Positions 11,041 to 22,704 of a stretch of DNA of 64,000 nt are shown piece by piece. A program made the translations under genes and the position numbers. A model generated the notes under the pieces. The model worked only from the letters and a program-made list of their open reading frames with translations. It was not told the origin of the DNA and did not search any database. Location of the stretch: positions 126,362 through 190,361 of the forward strand of contig RQTK01000087.1 in NCBI GenBank assembly GCA_003991915.1, read 5' to 3'. This DNA is from Elysia chlorotica (lineage: Eukaryota; Mollusca; Gastropoda; Plakobranchidae). Every line of letters starts with the position of its first letter. Positions within the stretch are counted from its first letter, which is position 1.

Positions 11041-11112
11041 CTGCCTGTCTATGTCTACGTGTGTGTCCCTCTGTATGTCTATATGACTCTCTGTTTCTCT
11101 CTCTGTCTCTCT

Positions 11113-11155
<43 letters not shown>

Positions 11156-11300
11156 ACCTCTTTTTCTTTTATCTCTTGCCTTTCCTTTTTTTTTCCTTGG
11201 TCGCTTCTGCCCCCCCCCCCTTTTCTTTGTAACCCTTAGTTCGGTCTCTCTTTTTTCCTTCACATTCTCATTCTCTTTCTCTCTCGATCTTTTTTTCTCT
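11041..11300. repeat. CT-rich simple-sequence block
   Basis: Degenerate CTCT/CTGT sequence with a pure CT core at about 11118-11153, then a T/C-rich stretch with a ten-base C run near 11211-11220. Open frames on both strands are repeat artefacts. Confidence 0.92.
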
Positions 11301-11954
11301 ATGTCGGAAGATGAGGATATTGTTCTTGATGCTGAATAAAAACGTTCCACCCGCTTCCCGGTTTCTGACTCCCTTTATGTGAGTGTGTTGGCCATACTCC
11401 ATTGTCTCTAATTTAGTCCGTTCTGGCTATATAAACTGAATGCTTTAGTTGATTATATATACACATCTGGACAAAAAGAGTCAATGTTCTTCAGATTTCT
11501 TGCGTCAACTACGCTCCCAATTTAGATGTAGGGTCTAACTTGCACGTCGCTATAGCTTACAACTCGTTGTAATCCTTCTTACAGGTATTTCTATAATTAT
11601 CTTTAAATGATTTTTAAGCTTACCATAAACTTTCGCCCGGCCACAAGAGTTCTAGACCTACGACCATCTATGAACAACTACGAGTCTTTGCCTTTCAAAC
11701 CTATAGTACTTAACTTTTTCTCTTGGGTTTCTAGTTCTCTAGGCACAGTCGCGACAACGACAATGACTGGAGCTTCACAAAGGAAATCAAGTGCTTTCCA
11801 CAGACTCGATGGGTTTGGGGTCACGTGATGTTTTATCCTGGATGCTGAGGGTTCAGGTGGCAGAGCTGGGATGTGGAATGCGGCGAGACTGCGGTGTGAA
11901 GGGTTTCCATTGTGGATGTGTTTAATTAAATCCATAGGCGGTGGAATCATTGAA

Positions 11955-11956
<2 letters not shown>
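11301..11956. other. Non-coding stretch, no clear feature
   Basis: Unique sequence. The open frames at 11607-11828 and 11678-11992 overlap on opposite strands and show no recognisable motif. Confidence 0.5.

Positions 11957-11994
<38 letters not shown>
11957..11994. repeat. (CA)n microsatellite
   Basis: About 18 perfect CA units. Confidence 0.97.
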
Positions 11995-11997
<3 letters not shown>

Positions 11998-12557
11998 ATG
12001 AGGAAACTGTATGTGCTCGTTTAAGATTCTACATTGATATCAACAAGTACAAGAGGGTTATTATATATAAAAAATATATATCTTGTTTAATTCTAAATTT
12101 CGCTGAATAAAGGCTTAGGAAGTTATTATCCCTTTTTACAAGAGTGTGCGCATGTGTACTTTTGTTTTTTCAAATCCTTAAAATGGCGCAATATTTTATA
12201 ACATTGATTATCAAAATGTTTGCCGGCACTGTATCAATTTAGCAACATCTAAAAAGTATTGACGTTGGAGTTAGTATATTAATTCTTAAACAACTAGAAT
12301 CTTAAGAATTATGACACAGAATGTGCAAACTATACACATCCTATACCTTTAGCTGATACGCATTGCACTGGTATTGCAAAGGATGGCAGGGCGTGTAATA
12401 ATCCGTAATGGACGAGTAAGACATTGTTGGGGTGCCTTTCTTTTTTTTAGAAGAGAGGGGCAGTTTTGCGACAAAAATAAATTGGTGTTTCTTTTTCTTT
12501 TAAAGACATGATGTTTTTTTTAAAAACAGCAACATAAATATAATTAAAAGGAGTGAC

Positions 12558-12559
<2 letters not shown>
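11995..12559. other. AT-rich non-coding stretch
   Basis: No feature recognised. Confidence 0.5.

Positions 12560-12606
<47 letters not shown>
12560..12606. repeat. (GA)n microsatellite
   Basis: About 22 GA units followed by an A run. Confidence 0.97.
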
Positions 12607-12611
<5 letters not shown>

Positions 12612-13129
12612 AAAAAACCGACAGGCAGAGACAAACACACAAAAAGGGTAGGGTGGAATATATTTCAAGGTGTTTCTATTCATCCATAGAGAAAGAAAGA
12701 AACTCAGAGTCGAAGAGACAGACTAAATGAGACACATTCATTGACAGACACACATGCAAACATATAATTGATCCAAAGAGACAAAGTATGGTGGACATAT
12801 ACATTAAAAACTTTGCAAAGTATATAGTAAGGCCGTTCAGAAACGAAAGTTAATTTTAAAAACAAAACCAATTCATGTGTAAATCTAGGAGTTTGAAAAA
12901 CGACTTTAACTTTCACATCTATAGTAAGAATTAATATCTTTCTTTTTACATGTACCGGATACAGCAAGGTTGGTGCTAGTTAAACTATTATTGACCAAGG
13001 CCCTATACACATGTACCACAATACAGCAATGAAATTCCGCACCCATGATGGTACACATACGTTTCTGAGTCTTAAGCTATCTTTTTTTTTAATCCCGCAT
13101 TAAAACGATTGTCCACACAAAACAAAACC
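12607..13129. other. AT-rich non-coding stretch
   Basis: Unique sequence, no credible gene. The minus-strand 87-codon frame at 12704-12967 has no recognised motif. Confidence 0.5.
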
Positions 13130-14100
13130 CAGTTGGCTTTGAGGTCCGAACGTCCAGACTATCGTTTATTGCAGCTGCCCGCATTTTAATCGAGTTTGAT
13201 ATCCGTCGGTGGTAAACAGTCTTTTCAGACCTGTTTTAATGCTACCAGCCCCGAACAATGGGACCCGCTGAAGGACGTTCTGGCAAACGTTAGAAGCATC
13301 AGCTGTTAGGGCCACAGTGTCTGCCTACTTGTTTGGCCGGAGTCCCGTGGGTGAAAAGGGCCGTATCGTTAATGGGACTCGCTCTACACACAGAGAACCC
13401 AGGGCGGGAAGGAACGTGAGGGAAGGTATACCTGAACTCGTAGCAAAGAGTAGTCCTCTTTTGATGTGGAATTATGCTCTCTGTCATAAAACCCAAGACA
13501 TATACGACACGCTTAAGACCCATGACATTAACTATTGTATTCAAATTCCAGTCAACCGTTCGTGGAGAAACTTGAGCGACAAGAAACTATACGGAGATCT
13601 CTAGTGTTCCCATAATAATTGTCCCACACATTAAGCAGTGAAAATCGCCCTGAACTTGGGCGACAATGAAATGTGAACGTCCACAGTTTGATGGTTTCCG
13701 GGCTTGCCTTTCACGGGCTTATTCAACGGTTCCCTCCTGGCCGTGTGATGGCTGGAACGGAGCCGTGGAAGATATAACCACCCACAGAACCTGGAGGCTT
13801 TTCAACTGGGAATCGCCGGCAATAAAGTCGTTATGGCATTGATCAACTGAGCCCATGTCCCTGGCCAGATTTTCCTGTTTTTCACCTGGCCGCGCCCGGT
13901 GAAAGGCAGTAAAACCTGGTCAAATGGCCCGCGCCGCTCAGCGGAGTTCAGGAAGAAATGCACCAGGAATCAAAAGATTCCCCCTGTGGAACTGCATTGT
14001 GGAGAGAACTTAGAGATCAATCCCAGGTTTTCGGAGAGAAAGTCAAAGCGCTTTCTTCCAACCGAGACGGGAGATTTTTATGGACTAATCATATAATGGA
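13130..14100. other. GC-richer unique block, candidate conserved non-coding region
   Basis: About 1 kb of complex, repeat-free sequence, clearly less AT-rich than its flanks and with many CpG. Short frames are open on both strands (13317-13604, 13299-13544, 13899-14096) but none has a recognisable domain. Such blocks in animal gene deserts are often regulatory; that is inference here. Confidence 0.3.
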
Positions 14101-14246
14101 GATAATTATATTGATACTATTGGTTATAAATAATAACAAAACTGCAAAGTGAACAGGCTTTAAAAGGCGTGGAAAGGCCTAGGGATAGACGGGAAGAAAA
14201 TGTTTATCAGAGGTGTATAGTGAAAAGGAGGGGGATACAGAGGAGG

Positions 14247-14829
14247 TAAGAGGAGTGAAAAACAGATCAAGAATGATTAAATAGAGAGTACGATATACAG
14301 ACCGTGACGACAAAATAGGAAAGAGACACAGAGAGAAAAAAACCACAAGGTAGAAAAAGAGAAAAAGAGAGAGGGAGAGAGAGAGGGAGAGAGAGGGGGG
14401 GGGGGGGGGGGGAGGGGGGGGGGGGGGGGGGGGAGATAGAGAGAGAGAGAGGAGGGGGCGATACGGAGGTGGGGAGAAATAAAGTGAGAACGGTAGAAAT
14501 ATTGTTATAAAGTAGTTAATAAAGTAATATGTAATCTTTTACTCCTTAATTTATCTTTATTGTTTACGTGATATGTTCCTACCCAAAGGTATGGAGTATG
14601 CAGACATCAGATATTTTAATTGAAATAATATTAAATTCTATGCAGGCGGGGAAAAGACTATTTTCACAATTTAAGTAAAACTGGGGAGCACTCATCATTA
14701 CAAGAGATTCGCCGAATACAAGTTGTGCAAACAGTTAGGCTCTTCACTTTTTAAGGACGCACAGAGTCTCCCTGTCGTGTTCAATTGTTGACCCAACGAT
14801 TTGTCTCACCGTCGGAAACACCCCTCGCA
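14247..14829. repeat. 583-base tandem duplication, unit 1
   Basis: It begins TAAGAGGAGTGAAAAACAGA and ends ...GTCGGAAACACCCCTCGCA. The non-repetitive parts are nearly identical to the adjacent unit at 14830-15410. Its internal purine tract (about 14358-14455) contains long G runs (14397-14433), unlike the pure GA tract of unit 2. Confidence 0.93.
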
Positions 14830-14947
14830 TAAGAGGAGTGAAAAACAGATCAAGAATGATTAAATAGAGAGTACGATATACAGACCGTGACGACAAAATA
14901 GGAAAGAGACACAGAGAGAAAAAACACAAGGTAGAGAAAGAGAAAAA

Positions 14948-15007
<60 letters not shown>

Positions 15008-15410
15008 GGAGAGAGAGAGAAATATGAGGGAGAGAGATACCGGGGTAGAATGAAATAGGTTGAGAAAGGTGGGGAAAGATTGTTATAAAGTAGTTAGCAA
15101 AACAATACACAATCCTTTTACTCCTTAATTTATCATTCTGTATTGTTTACGTGATATCTTCCTACCCAAAGGTCTGGAGTGCGTAGAAATCAGATATTTT
15201 AATTGAAATAATATTAAATTCGACATAAGCGGGGAAAAGACTATTTTCACAATTTCAGTAAAACTGGGGAGCACTCATCATTACAAGAGGTTCGCCGAAT
15301 ACAAGTTGTGCAAACAGTTAGGCTCTCCGCTTTTGAAGGACGCACAGAATCCCACTGTCGTGTTCAATTGTTGACCCGGCGATTTGTCTCACCGTCGGAA
15401 ACACCCCTCT
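14830..15410. repeat. 583-base tandem duplication, unit 2
   Basis: A direct repeat of 14247-14829, offset by 583 bases, sharing the first roughly 95 bases almost exactly and the last roughly 320 bases with scattered substitutions. The internal tract is a GA array (about 14950-15020) with no long G run. Confidence 0.93.
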
Positions 15411-15425
15411 CACACACAGAACCTG

Positions 15426-15433
15426 TATAAATA
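15426..15433 (+). promoter_or_regulatory. TATAAATA word, weak TATA-box candidate
   Basis: TATAAATACTTGTGG just after the tandem duplication, in GC-mixed surroundings. No supported transcript or coding frame lies downstream, so it may be chance. Confidence 0.12.
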
Positions 15434-15535
15434 CTTGTGGCGGGTAAGGGGACACTGGCACGATTACGGATAAACACGTTTGAAACGTTGGTTAATTTTT
15501 TATTTCTTTAAATAAATCGTTTCTTACGGGGCCAG

Positions 15536-15602
15536 AATGCTGGCGCAAATGGTAGAGCATTGTGCACACAGTCGAAAGTTTCTTGTTCAAACCCAATATG
15601 GA
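15536..15602 (+). mobile_element. tRNA-like SINE head or tRNA pseudogene
   Basis: CTGGCGCAAATGGTAGAGCA resembles a tRNA A box and D arm, and TTGTTCAAACCC about 35 bases on resembles the B box / T arm. The acceptor stem does not pair well, so it is not an intact tRNA gene. A degraded tRNA-derived SINE head is the most likely reading. Confidence 0.5.
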
Positions 15603-15782
15603 TTAATATTAGCGTGTATCTGTCAGATTTTGTCACTACTACTTAGATCGGTGTCGTTATATAAAAATATGACCTGTTGCGATAAAAGTCCTCGGCAGCT
15701 CCGTACTGTGCTGAAGTTGGCAACGCGTAAAATGTTAGACGGTTGTTTTAGGACCTGTCCGTAATTTAGTCTAGCCAGCTGA

Positions 15783-15926
15783 TGATGATGGAGTCATGGT
15801 AGCCCCGGCCTTGTCTCGTATATTGCAGCACATAAAATTGCCAGACGTCAGTCATAGGGCTCGTCCACAATATAGCCTATTAAGTGCTGGTGTTGGACTT
15901 TAAACGAAATCAACTCACTCAACTCT
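15783..15926 (-). mobile_element. Dispersed repeat family, copy 2
   Basis: Reverse-strand copy. Read on the minus strand it runs GAGTTGAGTGAGTTGATTTC, AAAGTCCAACACCAGCAC, AGGCTATATTGTGGACGAG, GACTGACGTCTGGCAATTTT, ATGTGCTGC and ACGAGACAAGGCCGGGG. It is among the best-preserved copies. A second start-like fragment (GTCCAACATCAGCAGAG, preceded by AACC-type repeats) abuts its 5' side at about 15925-15958. Confidence 0.65.
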
Positions 15927-15958
15927 GCTGATGTTGGACATGAAGAAAACAACCAACC

Positions 15959-16279
15959 TTACTTCTTTTTTGTTTTGTTTTACTGGTAATCGATTCCAAC
16001 CTGTTGCGAGTATTCTGGGATGTGCCCTTTCCCTGTGAAGAGAGACTGCTTTACTAGAGACTAGGGGCACATCATCCACGCTGAGGCTCCAAACCATTTG
16101 TCCTGCCCAATCTTCCTCAAACTGCGATGGATTGTCTCTCTTTGATATGGCCGTCCTGTAGTGTTTGTCGACACGCGACACTTGTTAGCAGTGGGGCAGG
16201 CAGACGTGGAGTTGTGGGCCTTTTTTTAGGAGCAAAATAGGAAAGTTTGCTCCCATGGGGACCATGGGATATCCTTAAG
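15959..16279. other. Non-coding stretch
   Basis: Unique sequence. A minus-strand frame of 88 codons (15915-16181) starts in the dispersed repeat flank and shows no motif I recognise. Confidence 0.45.
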
Positions 16280-16392
16280 CATTCCGGAGCATGCCGGGGT
16301 ATGCCGAAGCATGCCGAAGTATGCCAAAGTATCCCCCGGGATGTGCCGAAGTATGCCGAAGTATGTCGAACTGTGTCGAGGTTTGTCGCATG
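16280..16392. repeat. Degenerate decamer repeat (ATGCCGAAGT)n
   Basis: About eleven diverged copies of a ten-base unit (ATGCCGAAGC, ATGCCGAAGT, ATGCCAAAGT, ATGTCGAACT and similar). Because ten bases is not a multiple of three, every frame reads it differently. The frames are open on both strands but need not be coding. Confidence 0.9.
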
Positions 16393-17716
16393 GTGCTCCA
16401 GTTTTCCAAGAAAGACAACTTGTGTGCTGCTAACCTTATTCGCTCTCTAGAAGAGGCATCTGATATGGAATTTCTGCCTACAAACGGGTTCACTGTCATG
16501 GCCATGCTCTGAACTAACAACCCATCCACAGAATGGGAGGCCAGCACGAGAACAATGTTGTTTAGGGCGTGCTTCCATCGAATTTTTGTTGATTGTAGAC
16601 GGATGCTTTTGGTGCAAGCTCAGGTAACACCTGAAAAAAGAGACTTTTTGTCAATGTGGCTCTTTCATTTTTCATATTATAAATTTAGAGAAAAATTCAC
16701 ACAGGTGTAAAAAAAGTCACACAGGTGTACTAAATGTACCATACTCCAGAACCCCTGAACAGTACTCCTCTTTTGTTTAGAAAATGGTATTGAAACTTCT
16801 CGTCTTGCAATTTTAATAACTATTGTGTTTAAAATTTATTAATTACCTGTGCTTTTTGGATCAAATTAGGAAAAAAAATAGAACACACAAAAAAAACCCA
16901 CTGCAAGACAAAATCTAAAAAAAAACATGACAACGCAACTAGAGATTTTTCTTCATTCTTCGAAATCCTAAATGACCATAAATATTATTACGGTTATAAT
17001 CAATAATGTTGACTCCAGGACCATATTTAATACACTTCCAAACATGTAATACAAGAGCCATTTTTTAGACTCAAATCTCACATTACCCCACCAATCTTGT
17101 CCAACAAGGGGGTTTATTTTCAGAATTTGAAATGTCCAAAAGGGTTTAATATTTAGTTTATTGAAAGCTTTCAAAATTCCCAATAGGGAAAGACTTCACC
17201 TTTAAATTAACAACAAAGACTATAATAAAGGCACAGCTTATTTCTTTCATATATATAGGTAATGTTTAAACCAATTTTCGAATTCTTCGGTAAAGGGGGC
17301 AAAGCGAAAGAAAAGGAAAAAAACAACAACAAACAAAACTATTCAAGTACAAAAACAACATAGAAATATAACACCAGTCGTGTCACATTTTAACACGGGC
17401 AATATGTTTTTTCGGCTGACTGGTTCTGATTTAATTAAGTTCACAGTTAGTTTATTTACTGATTCCCCCAATAGACACATTTTCCCTTACTTGCACACAA
17501 TAATACCTCTCTTTGAGTTGCTTAATTCAATTCCTGTTAGCCGAGGGCTTGGAAATTGTCTCCCTTATCCCTTCACACGAAACCTCGAATTACTTCACTG
17601 TATTGTGGCCCCCCTCCAACCTTGCGATTCACACGCTATGCCGAGCATAAAGAAATGGTTAAAATGTCAAAAAGAAGTTTTGTAACGCCCCTCCTTATGC
17701 CGTATTTCTTCCCTTT

Positions 17717-17719
<3 letters not shown>
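16393..17719. other. AT-rich non-coding stretch
   Basis: No feature beyond short A and T runs. A short direct repeat of AAAGTCACACAGGTGTA / AAATTCACACAGGTGTA lies near 16692-16728. Confidence 0.5.
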
Positions 17720-17772
<53 letters not shown>

Positions 17773-17780
17773 ATTCTCTC
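17720..17780. repeat. (CT)n microsatellite
   Basis: A CT run of about 20 units, slightly broken at its right end. A short ACC/AAC trinucleotide stretch follows at 17790-17830. Confidence 0.96.
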
Positions 17781-18135
17781 AAAGTCTTCACCACCACCAC
17801 CACCACCACCAACAACAACAAAAACAACAACTCCAACATTAAAGTAACTAGTTTTTGAAAAAAAAATTGTTGTCCACCGAGGTTACAAATCGGTGGTCAA
17901 TATTCTGGACTCGTTTGATGGTTAATGCCGTCGGTAGTACTAGTCTTTTTCATTCTTCTCTCCATCCATCGGCTTGTCTCTCCGTCTCTGGTTATTAAGT
18001 TTCTTCCCCTGTCCTGTTGTTTGTCCCTCTGCTGGATTCCTAGCCCGTGAGTTTGTCGCCTTGGGGCTTTTAATTCATGTCTGACGCGGGTTGTCTAGCA
18101 GTGGACTATTTGCGATCTCACAACAACAAAACAAC

Positions 18136-18220
18136 AAGATAAGATAAGATAGGATAAGATAAGATAAGATAAGATAAGATAAGATAAGATAAGATAAGAT
18201 AAGATAAGATAAGATAAGAT
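18136..18220. repeat. (AAGAT)n pentanucleotide array
   Basis: About 17 tandem units of AAGAT, one changed to AGGAT. Every unit junction reads AGATAAG, which fits the GATA-factor consensus WGATAR, so the array is also a dense run of potential GATA sites. Confidence 0.97.
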
Positions 18221-20238
18221 ACATAAATACACCAGTTGTACATGTGTGACATAAAATAGTGATGATAATGATGATAATAACGATAATAAAATATAATGAG
18301 CGATTTAAAACACACAAAAACCGGATAACATTATATCCCCCCCTCCTCCTTTCCCAATTGTCATGGGATTTTCTCATTTCTCATTGGCTCCGCAAGTCTA
18401 GAATAGTTCTGTGATTGGACGCCAGTGCAGATTCCCTTACCTACGGTCTCCGTTTTCTTTACGGGTCGTGTAATCGCAAGACCTGTGAATCAGGAACAGG
18501 AGCCTTTCGGATTTAATCTCTGTTTGGTCTATGCGACGCGGCCTGGCGTGGTTAGGGATGCTAATAATGTTCCTCTCTGTCTCCACGCTTTTATTTGCCT
18601 GCCCTCTGGCAAATTATTCTAGCTTTGTCCATCATTACTATAGGAAATTCTTAAACTTTGTTTGGAACATTAAAAAACGAAAAAGTAGCCCCTTCCCCCG
18701 CGAAAATATTAAAAATAATAAAAGATGAAGTTATTAGGGGGAATTCGGAGGAAAAGAGGAGGGGGTTGGGGGTCAGGAGAAGAGAAAAATTCCCATCGTA
18801 AGCGTATGTGAATAAAAAAAAAAGGTTGTGACTCCTTTGTTTGGCTAAATAAGTTGTGTCCATTTATACTGAATAATTCGTTCTGGTATCTAAGTACATA
18901 TAAAGTTAATAGTAAACAATTCCATGCAATTTATTCAAATTGCATAAAAATTGCATTACACACTTCATCCATTGAAATTCGAATTAATTGAACGAATCTA
19001 GGAATCGAAAACAGATATACGTGAACATAAAAAATAAGTTTGTCCCATGAATGTCTAATAAGGTTTTTTGTTTTAATGTTTTTGTATGTTAAAGTTTATG
19101 ATTATGAAAAACCTTTGGGGTTTCCACTTTCCTTTATCCTTCCAAAGAATAAAAAAAATTAGCCTACTCAAAACAAATATACTTGGTAAAGTGCAGTCTT
19201 CTTTGACTTTCATTATTATCAAAGACCGCTGTGATTATTGGTATTCGGTAACAACAACCCATAATTTCAAGATGAAAGCAAAGACTTAATTTACTCCATT
19301 TCGCGCACCGTTCCTTGAGGGCGCAGGCGTTTGATTTCTTGAGACACTTAACCAAAAGACCGAACGAAACGAAAATGTTTCGAAACAACTTGTAGCCGCA
19401 CTTCGCGGAACTCTTCAGTGAATAAGTACAAAGAGGTGTACCAGCCTTCCAGCCAGCCACCATTTTGACTCAGGGGTTGATTTGCACGGCCAACTTAAGA
19501 GCTTTTCTTCAAAGTTCATCTCGGCGAGCGCTTAACTCTTAATTTACTTAGTGCTGTTTAGATTGGTAGGAGTGGTTTGGCGACCACGGTACGCTGATTT
19601 GCGAAGGTCAACAGCAGCATCCGTGAGAGGCATGCCGATTTCTAACGGTTTTAGTTTTACGCTGCCGTTTGAAGTAGATCACTAGCCTGTGGTGATTACT
19701 GTTGTCTGGGTGTGTCAACCTGTTCTTTCCGTTTGGTATAATTATTTTTATCCATCTGGCTCTCGTACCTCTCTGTCCTTTATCTCCCTCCCTTCCTCTC
19801 TCCCTCCCTCTCTCCCTACCTCCCTCTGTCCCCCCTTTCTCTGTCTCTCTCTCCCTCTGTCCCCCTGTCCCTCGCCCTATTTTTCTCTATGTTTCTATCT
19901 ATGTCCATTTCCTCTTTCTTTCATTATTAAAATTCGTTAATGTTTCTTCCATCCCCTTGTTTTTCTATACCTCAGATTATATTTTTTTCCACCATCTCCC
20001 ACTTTCTCCCTCTTTACCCAATCCTCTCACTGCTCTTCGTGATTTTTTTAATCTATTGATTACTATCCCTGCATTTTCAGTTTCTATGCCGCCTCGTTAC
20101 ACTTATTTAATTAAAACACTTCCGTCTGTACTGTTTGTGTCTTGAATATCAAAGATCCGGGACATCAATGATGCATGACATTCCCAGACTCATCAGGTCT
20201 GTGGCGATAAAAACTGTTTTGAAGAGGAAGGTATAAGA
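18221..20238. other. Mixed non-coding stretch
   Basis: AT-rich parts alternate with GC-richer blocks at 18400-18620 and 19290-19690. A pyrimidine-rich patch (CTCC/CTCT) lies at 19760-19920. No credible coding frame is present; the 147-codon frame at 19702-20145 is driven by the pyrimidine patch. Confidence 0.45.
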
Positions 20239-20302
20239 TCTGCCAGCTGATCAGCGCTTGATTTCTATTTCTTTGGGAAGTCTTGTGTTCGATCCCACAA
20301 TT
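20239..20302 (+). mobile_element. tRNA-like SINE head
   Basis: CCAGCTGATCAGCGCTTGA is A-box-like, and GTGTTCGATCCCAC about 35 bases on is a near-perfect B box. There is no acceptor stem, so it is a degraded tRNA-derived SINE head rather than a gene. Confidence 0.45.
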
Positions 20303-20464
20303 TATATATCTGATTTTGTCCTCCTCTTTGTTGGGGCGGTGTTCAAAATCTTCAAAGTTTAGGATATGCCTCAGAATCAGCAAACACAAGTCATGCAACT
20401 TAATTTATTTTCTTCAAAGTTTATTGAATCTTTGATACACAGTTCTTAAGGCTTCCTTTCATCA

Positions 20465-20602
20465 TTGTGTTATGAATGTCTTATAATTGTGCTATGGTTG
20501 TCTTATGATTGTCTTATGATTGTATTAAGGTTGTATTATGATTGTGTTATGATTGTGTTAAGATTGTGTTATGATTGTGTTAAGATTGTGTTATGATTGT
20601 GC
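20465..20602. repeat. 12-base minisatellite (ATGATTGTGTTA)n
   Basis: About eleven diverged tandem copies. The right half alternates ATGATTGTGTTA and AGATTGTGTT in pairs, so a 24-base higher-order unit is forming. Confidence 0.92.
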
Positions 20603-21881
20603 CAATACCCGTATTGAAACGTGATGGACGTGACAAACTACTCTGAAGTTCTTTCTTTTTTCATTTTGGTTTTCTTGGTAATAATTTTTTAACTGTTATT
20701 CAAAGACAACCAAAACAAACCAACCCAACAACAAACATTACAAAAAGTTCAAGGTGTGTGTAATTATATACACCAAGACGCATTATAAGGGGAACTGTAA
20801 GTTTGTATACATTATAACACAGGGTGTAGGATAAATAAAGAAACGCTGTCTCTTAGTGCCTAAATTTGCTTTGTTTTGATTAGCCTTGAAAAGCTTGTCT
20901 GTTTGAATTTGCTCTTTTTAGGAGAAAGCTAAACCTAAAGCAAATTTATTTAAAAGCATTACAAGAAGATTCTGAGTGTGAGCTGTGAGAGAATGTCTGA
21001 TCGATCTAAAATAAAGCTTTCGGTTTATGCGCTTTCTTGTAAATACCCTACATTTTTGTCTATATTTTAATACTTTTAATCTGCTATTTTTTCCAAAGTT
21101 TATCCGTCGTCAAAATCTAAAACAAACATTGATGGATATTGATTTTTTCTGTATTTTGTATTTCTTACGTCCGATTTTATATACCGTTCGCCTGTTCTTG
21201 TTTTTTCATTTTCTCTTTTTTCATTATTCTTGAAAAGTCAATTCTTTTACTTCTTTCATATTCACCCTTTGTTCTGTGTTTCCTTCGTGTTGAAACAATG
21301 CTGTAACGAAACAAGGGAAGGCAACTCTAAAACGGAAAGAAAAGCTGAACCAATTGACTCCAGCCTAGAATACTGCTGCAAAAATCCCACGAATGAAAAG
21401 AGACGTTGGTTAGGAGAAAGCTCTTGTAATTCTATTATCCCGAATTCCCATGGAACTCCGTCGCTCTAGACGACCTCGGCGTGCGCTTGTTTATCTATTT
21501 AAAAACTTTGAGCATTTATTATTTACGCTTCTAATCAGGCCTTTGACAACCATCCTGCGGGCTTTCCCGTAAACGTTTCCTAAACGCACTTCTTTTCTCT
21601 GCGCGTTCACGGCCCACAAGGCAGGATTGCCAGGGTTTTATTCCTGGAGATCAAACGCTCTATTGACAGAAGCGGAGCGAAGTCCAGCAATAACTGACAG
21701 AGCGTAAAAAAAGGGGACGGAATTGAAAGATTGTAGGAGATTGTACTGTTTCTGCGTTCGCTTGAGTTTAAGGCTTGGTTGGTCTCAGTGTTAGGTACAG
21801 TTTGCCACACACTGTGTCGGTGTGGTTAAAACTTCCTGAGGATATCGAGACACACGAGGGTGAAACAGTGTGTGTGAGTGA

Positions 21882-21889
<8 letters not shown>
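20603..21889. other. Non-coding; GC-richer candidate conserved block at 21280-21700
   Basis: 20603-21280 is AT-rich and featureless. 21280-21700 is complex, GC-richer and free of repeats, with no recognisable coding, and includes a TTTAAAAACTTTGAGCATTTATTATT core. It could be a conserved regulatory element. Confidence 0.35.

Positions 21890-21948
<59 letters not shown>
21890..21948. repeat. (GA)n microsatellite
   Basis: About 29 perfect units that end directly against a fragment of the dispersed repeat. Confidence 0.97.
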
Positions 21949-21950
<2 letters not shown>

Positions 21951-22000
21951 GAGTTGAGTTGAAATGGTTTAAAGTCCAACGCCAGCACTACTTAGGCTGG
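21949..22000 (+). mobile_element. Dispersed repeat family, copy 3 (5' fragment)
   Basis: GTTGAGTTGAAATGGTTTAA, then AGTCCAACGCCAGCACTACT and TAGGCTGGGAG. It matches only the first part of the family and then runs into GA-rich sequence. Confidence 0.55.
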
Positions 22001-22704
22001 GAGAGAGAGTGAGAAAAAAGTGGAAGAGAGGGAGAGGGGGAAAAAGAGATAAATAAAGGGAGGGAGAGAAGAGAATGGAACAAACACACAGACAGAGAGG
22101 AATAAGAGAAACCGACAAGGACTAGAAGAAATAAAAAAGAGACATTGAGTCAGAGAGGGTAAGGTTTAGCAGAAGAAACTTTCCAGAGCTCGTTCTCATT
22201 CATTAAAAATACGCCATCTCATTTTAATAAGAGTTAATAAATTGAATAAACCTGTGGTATTTTTAAATCTTTTGTTCGCCTCATCCTTTTTTAATTACCC
22301 CCCCTCCACACACACACACACACACACTAAAATATAACATTTCAAAGGTAAGACATGTTTCCCAATGCAATCCTGTTTTCACAGTTTATGTGCCAAACAC
22401 ACGGAGTGCCATCTTGTGTAGGCAAACAGCCAAACCGTTTTTTCGATTGCTTGACAAACATCCCCTGGTTGGTCGCTCCGCCCAACTTTTTAACTTTAAT
22501 TTGAAATCTCATAACATCTTGTCCGTTCATCCTTTAAAAAGTGTCGGTCCTCCCTATACAACTCGCCGCGAAATCCCGAAAGTTAAAATGCTGTAAGTCT
22601 TGTGCAAATATTTTATTTTAACACACAACGTAAAGTCGATGTGGATTCAGAGAATTTTAATCGGCATTTTCGTTCTTGTTATGGTGGGAGTAGATCCCCG
22701 CAAC
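22001..22704. other. Purine-rich then unique non-coding stretch
   Basis: GA-rich degraded sequence to about 22170, a short CA run at 22308-22327, then unique sequence without a recognised feature. Confidence 0.5.

Noticed and set aside
11301..11338. Short acidic peptide MSEDEDIVLDAE after the CT block
   Set aside because: Only twelve codons, continuous with a CT-repeat frame; no evidence that it is translated.
15536..15602. Functional tRNA gene
   Set aside because: A/B-box words are present but the acceptor stem does not pair and the arms are incomplete, so it is a SINE head or pseudogene. The same holds for the other tRNA-like sites.
15915..16181. Minus-strand 88-codon frame with ATGWNRLPVK, considered as a reverse-transcriptase tail
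   Set aside because: The resemblance to non-LTR C-terminal motifs (NxWNxLP) is only a few residues, and no RT core motif is nearby.
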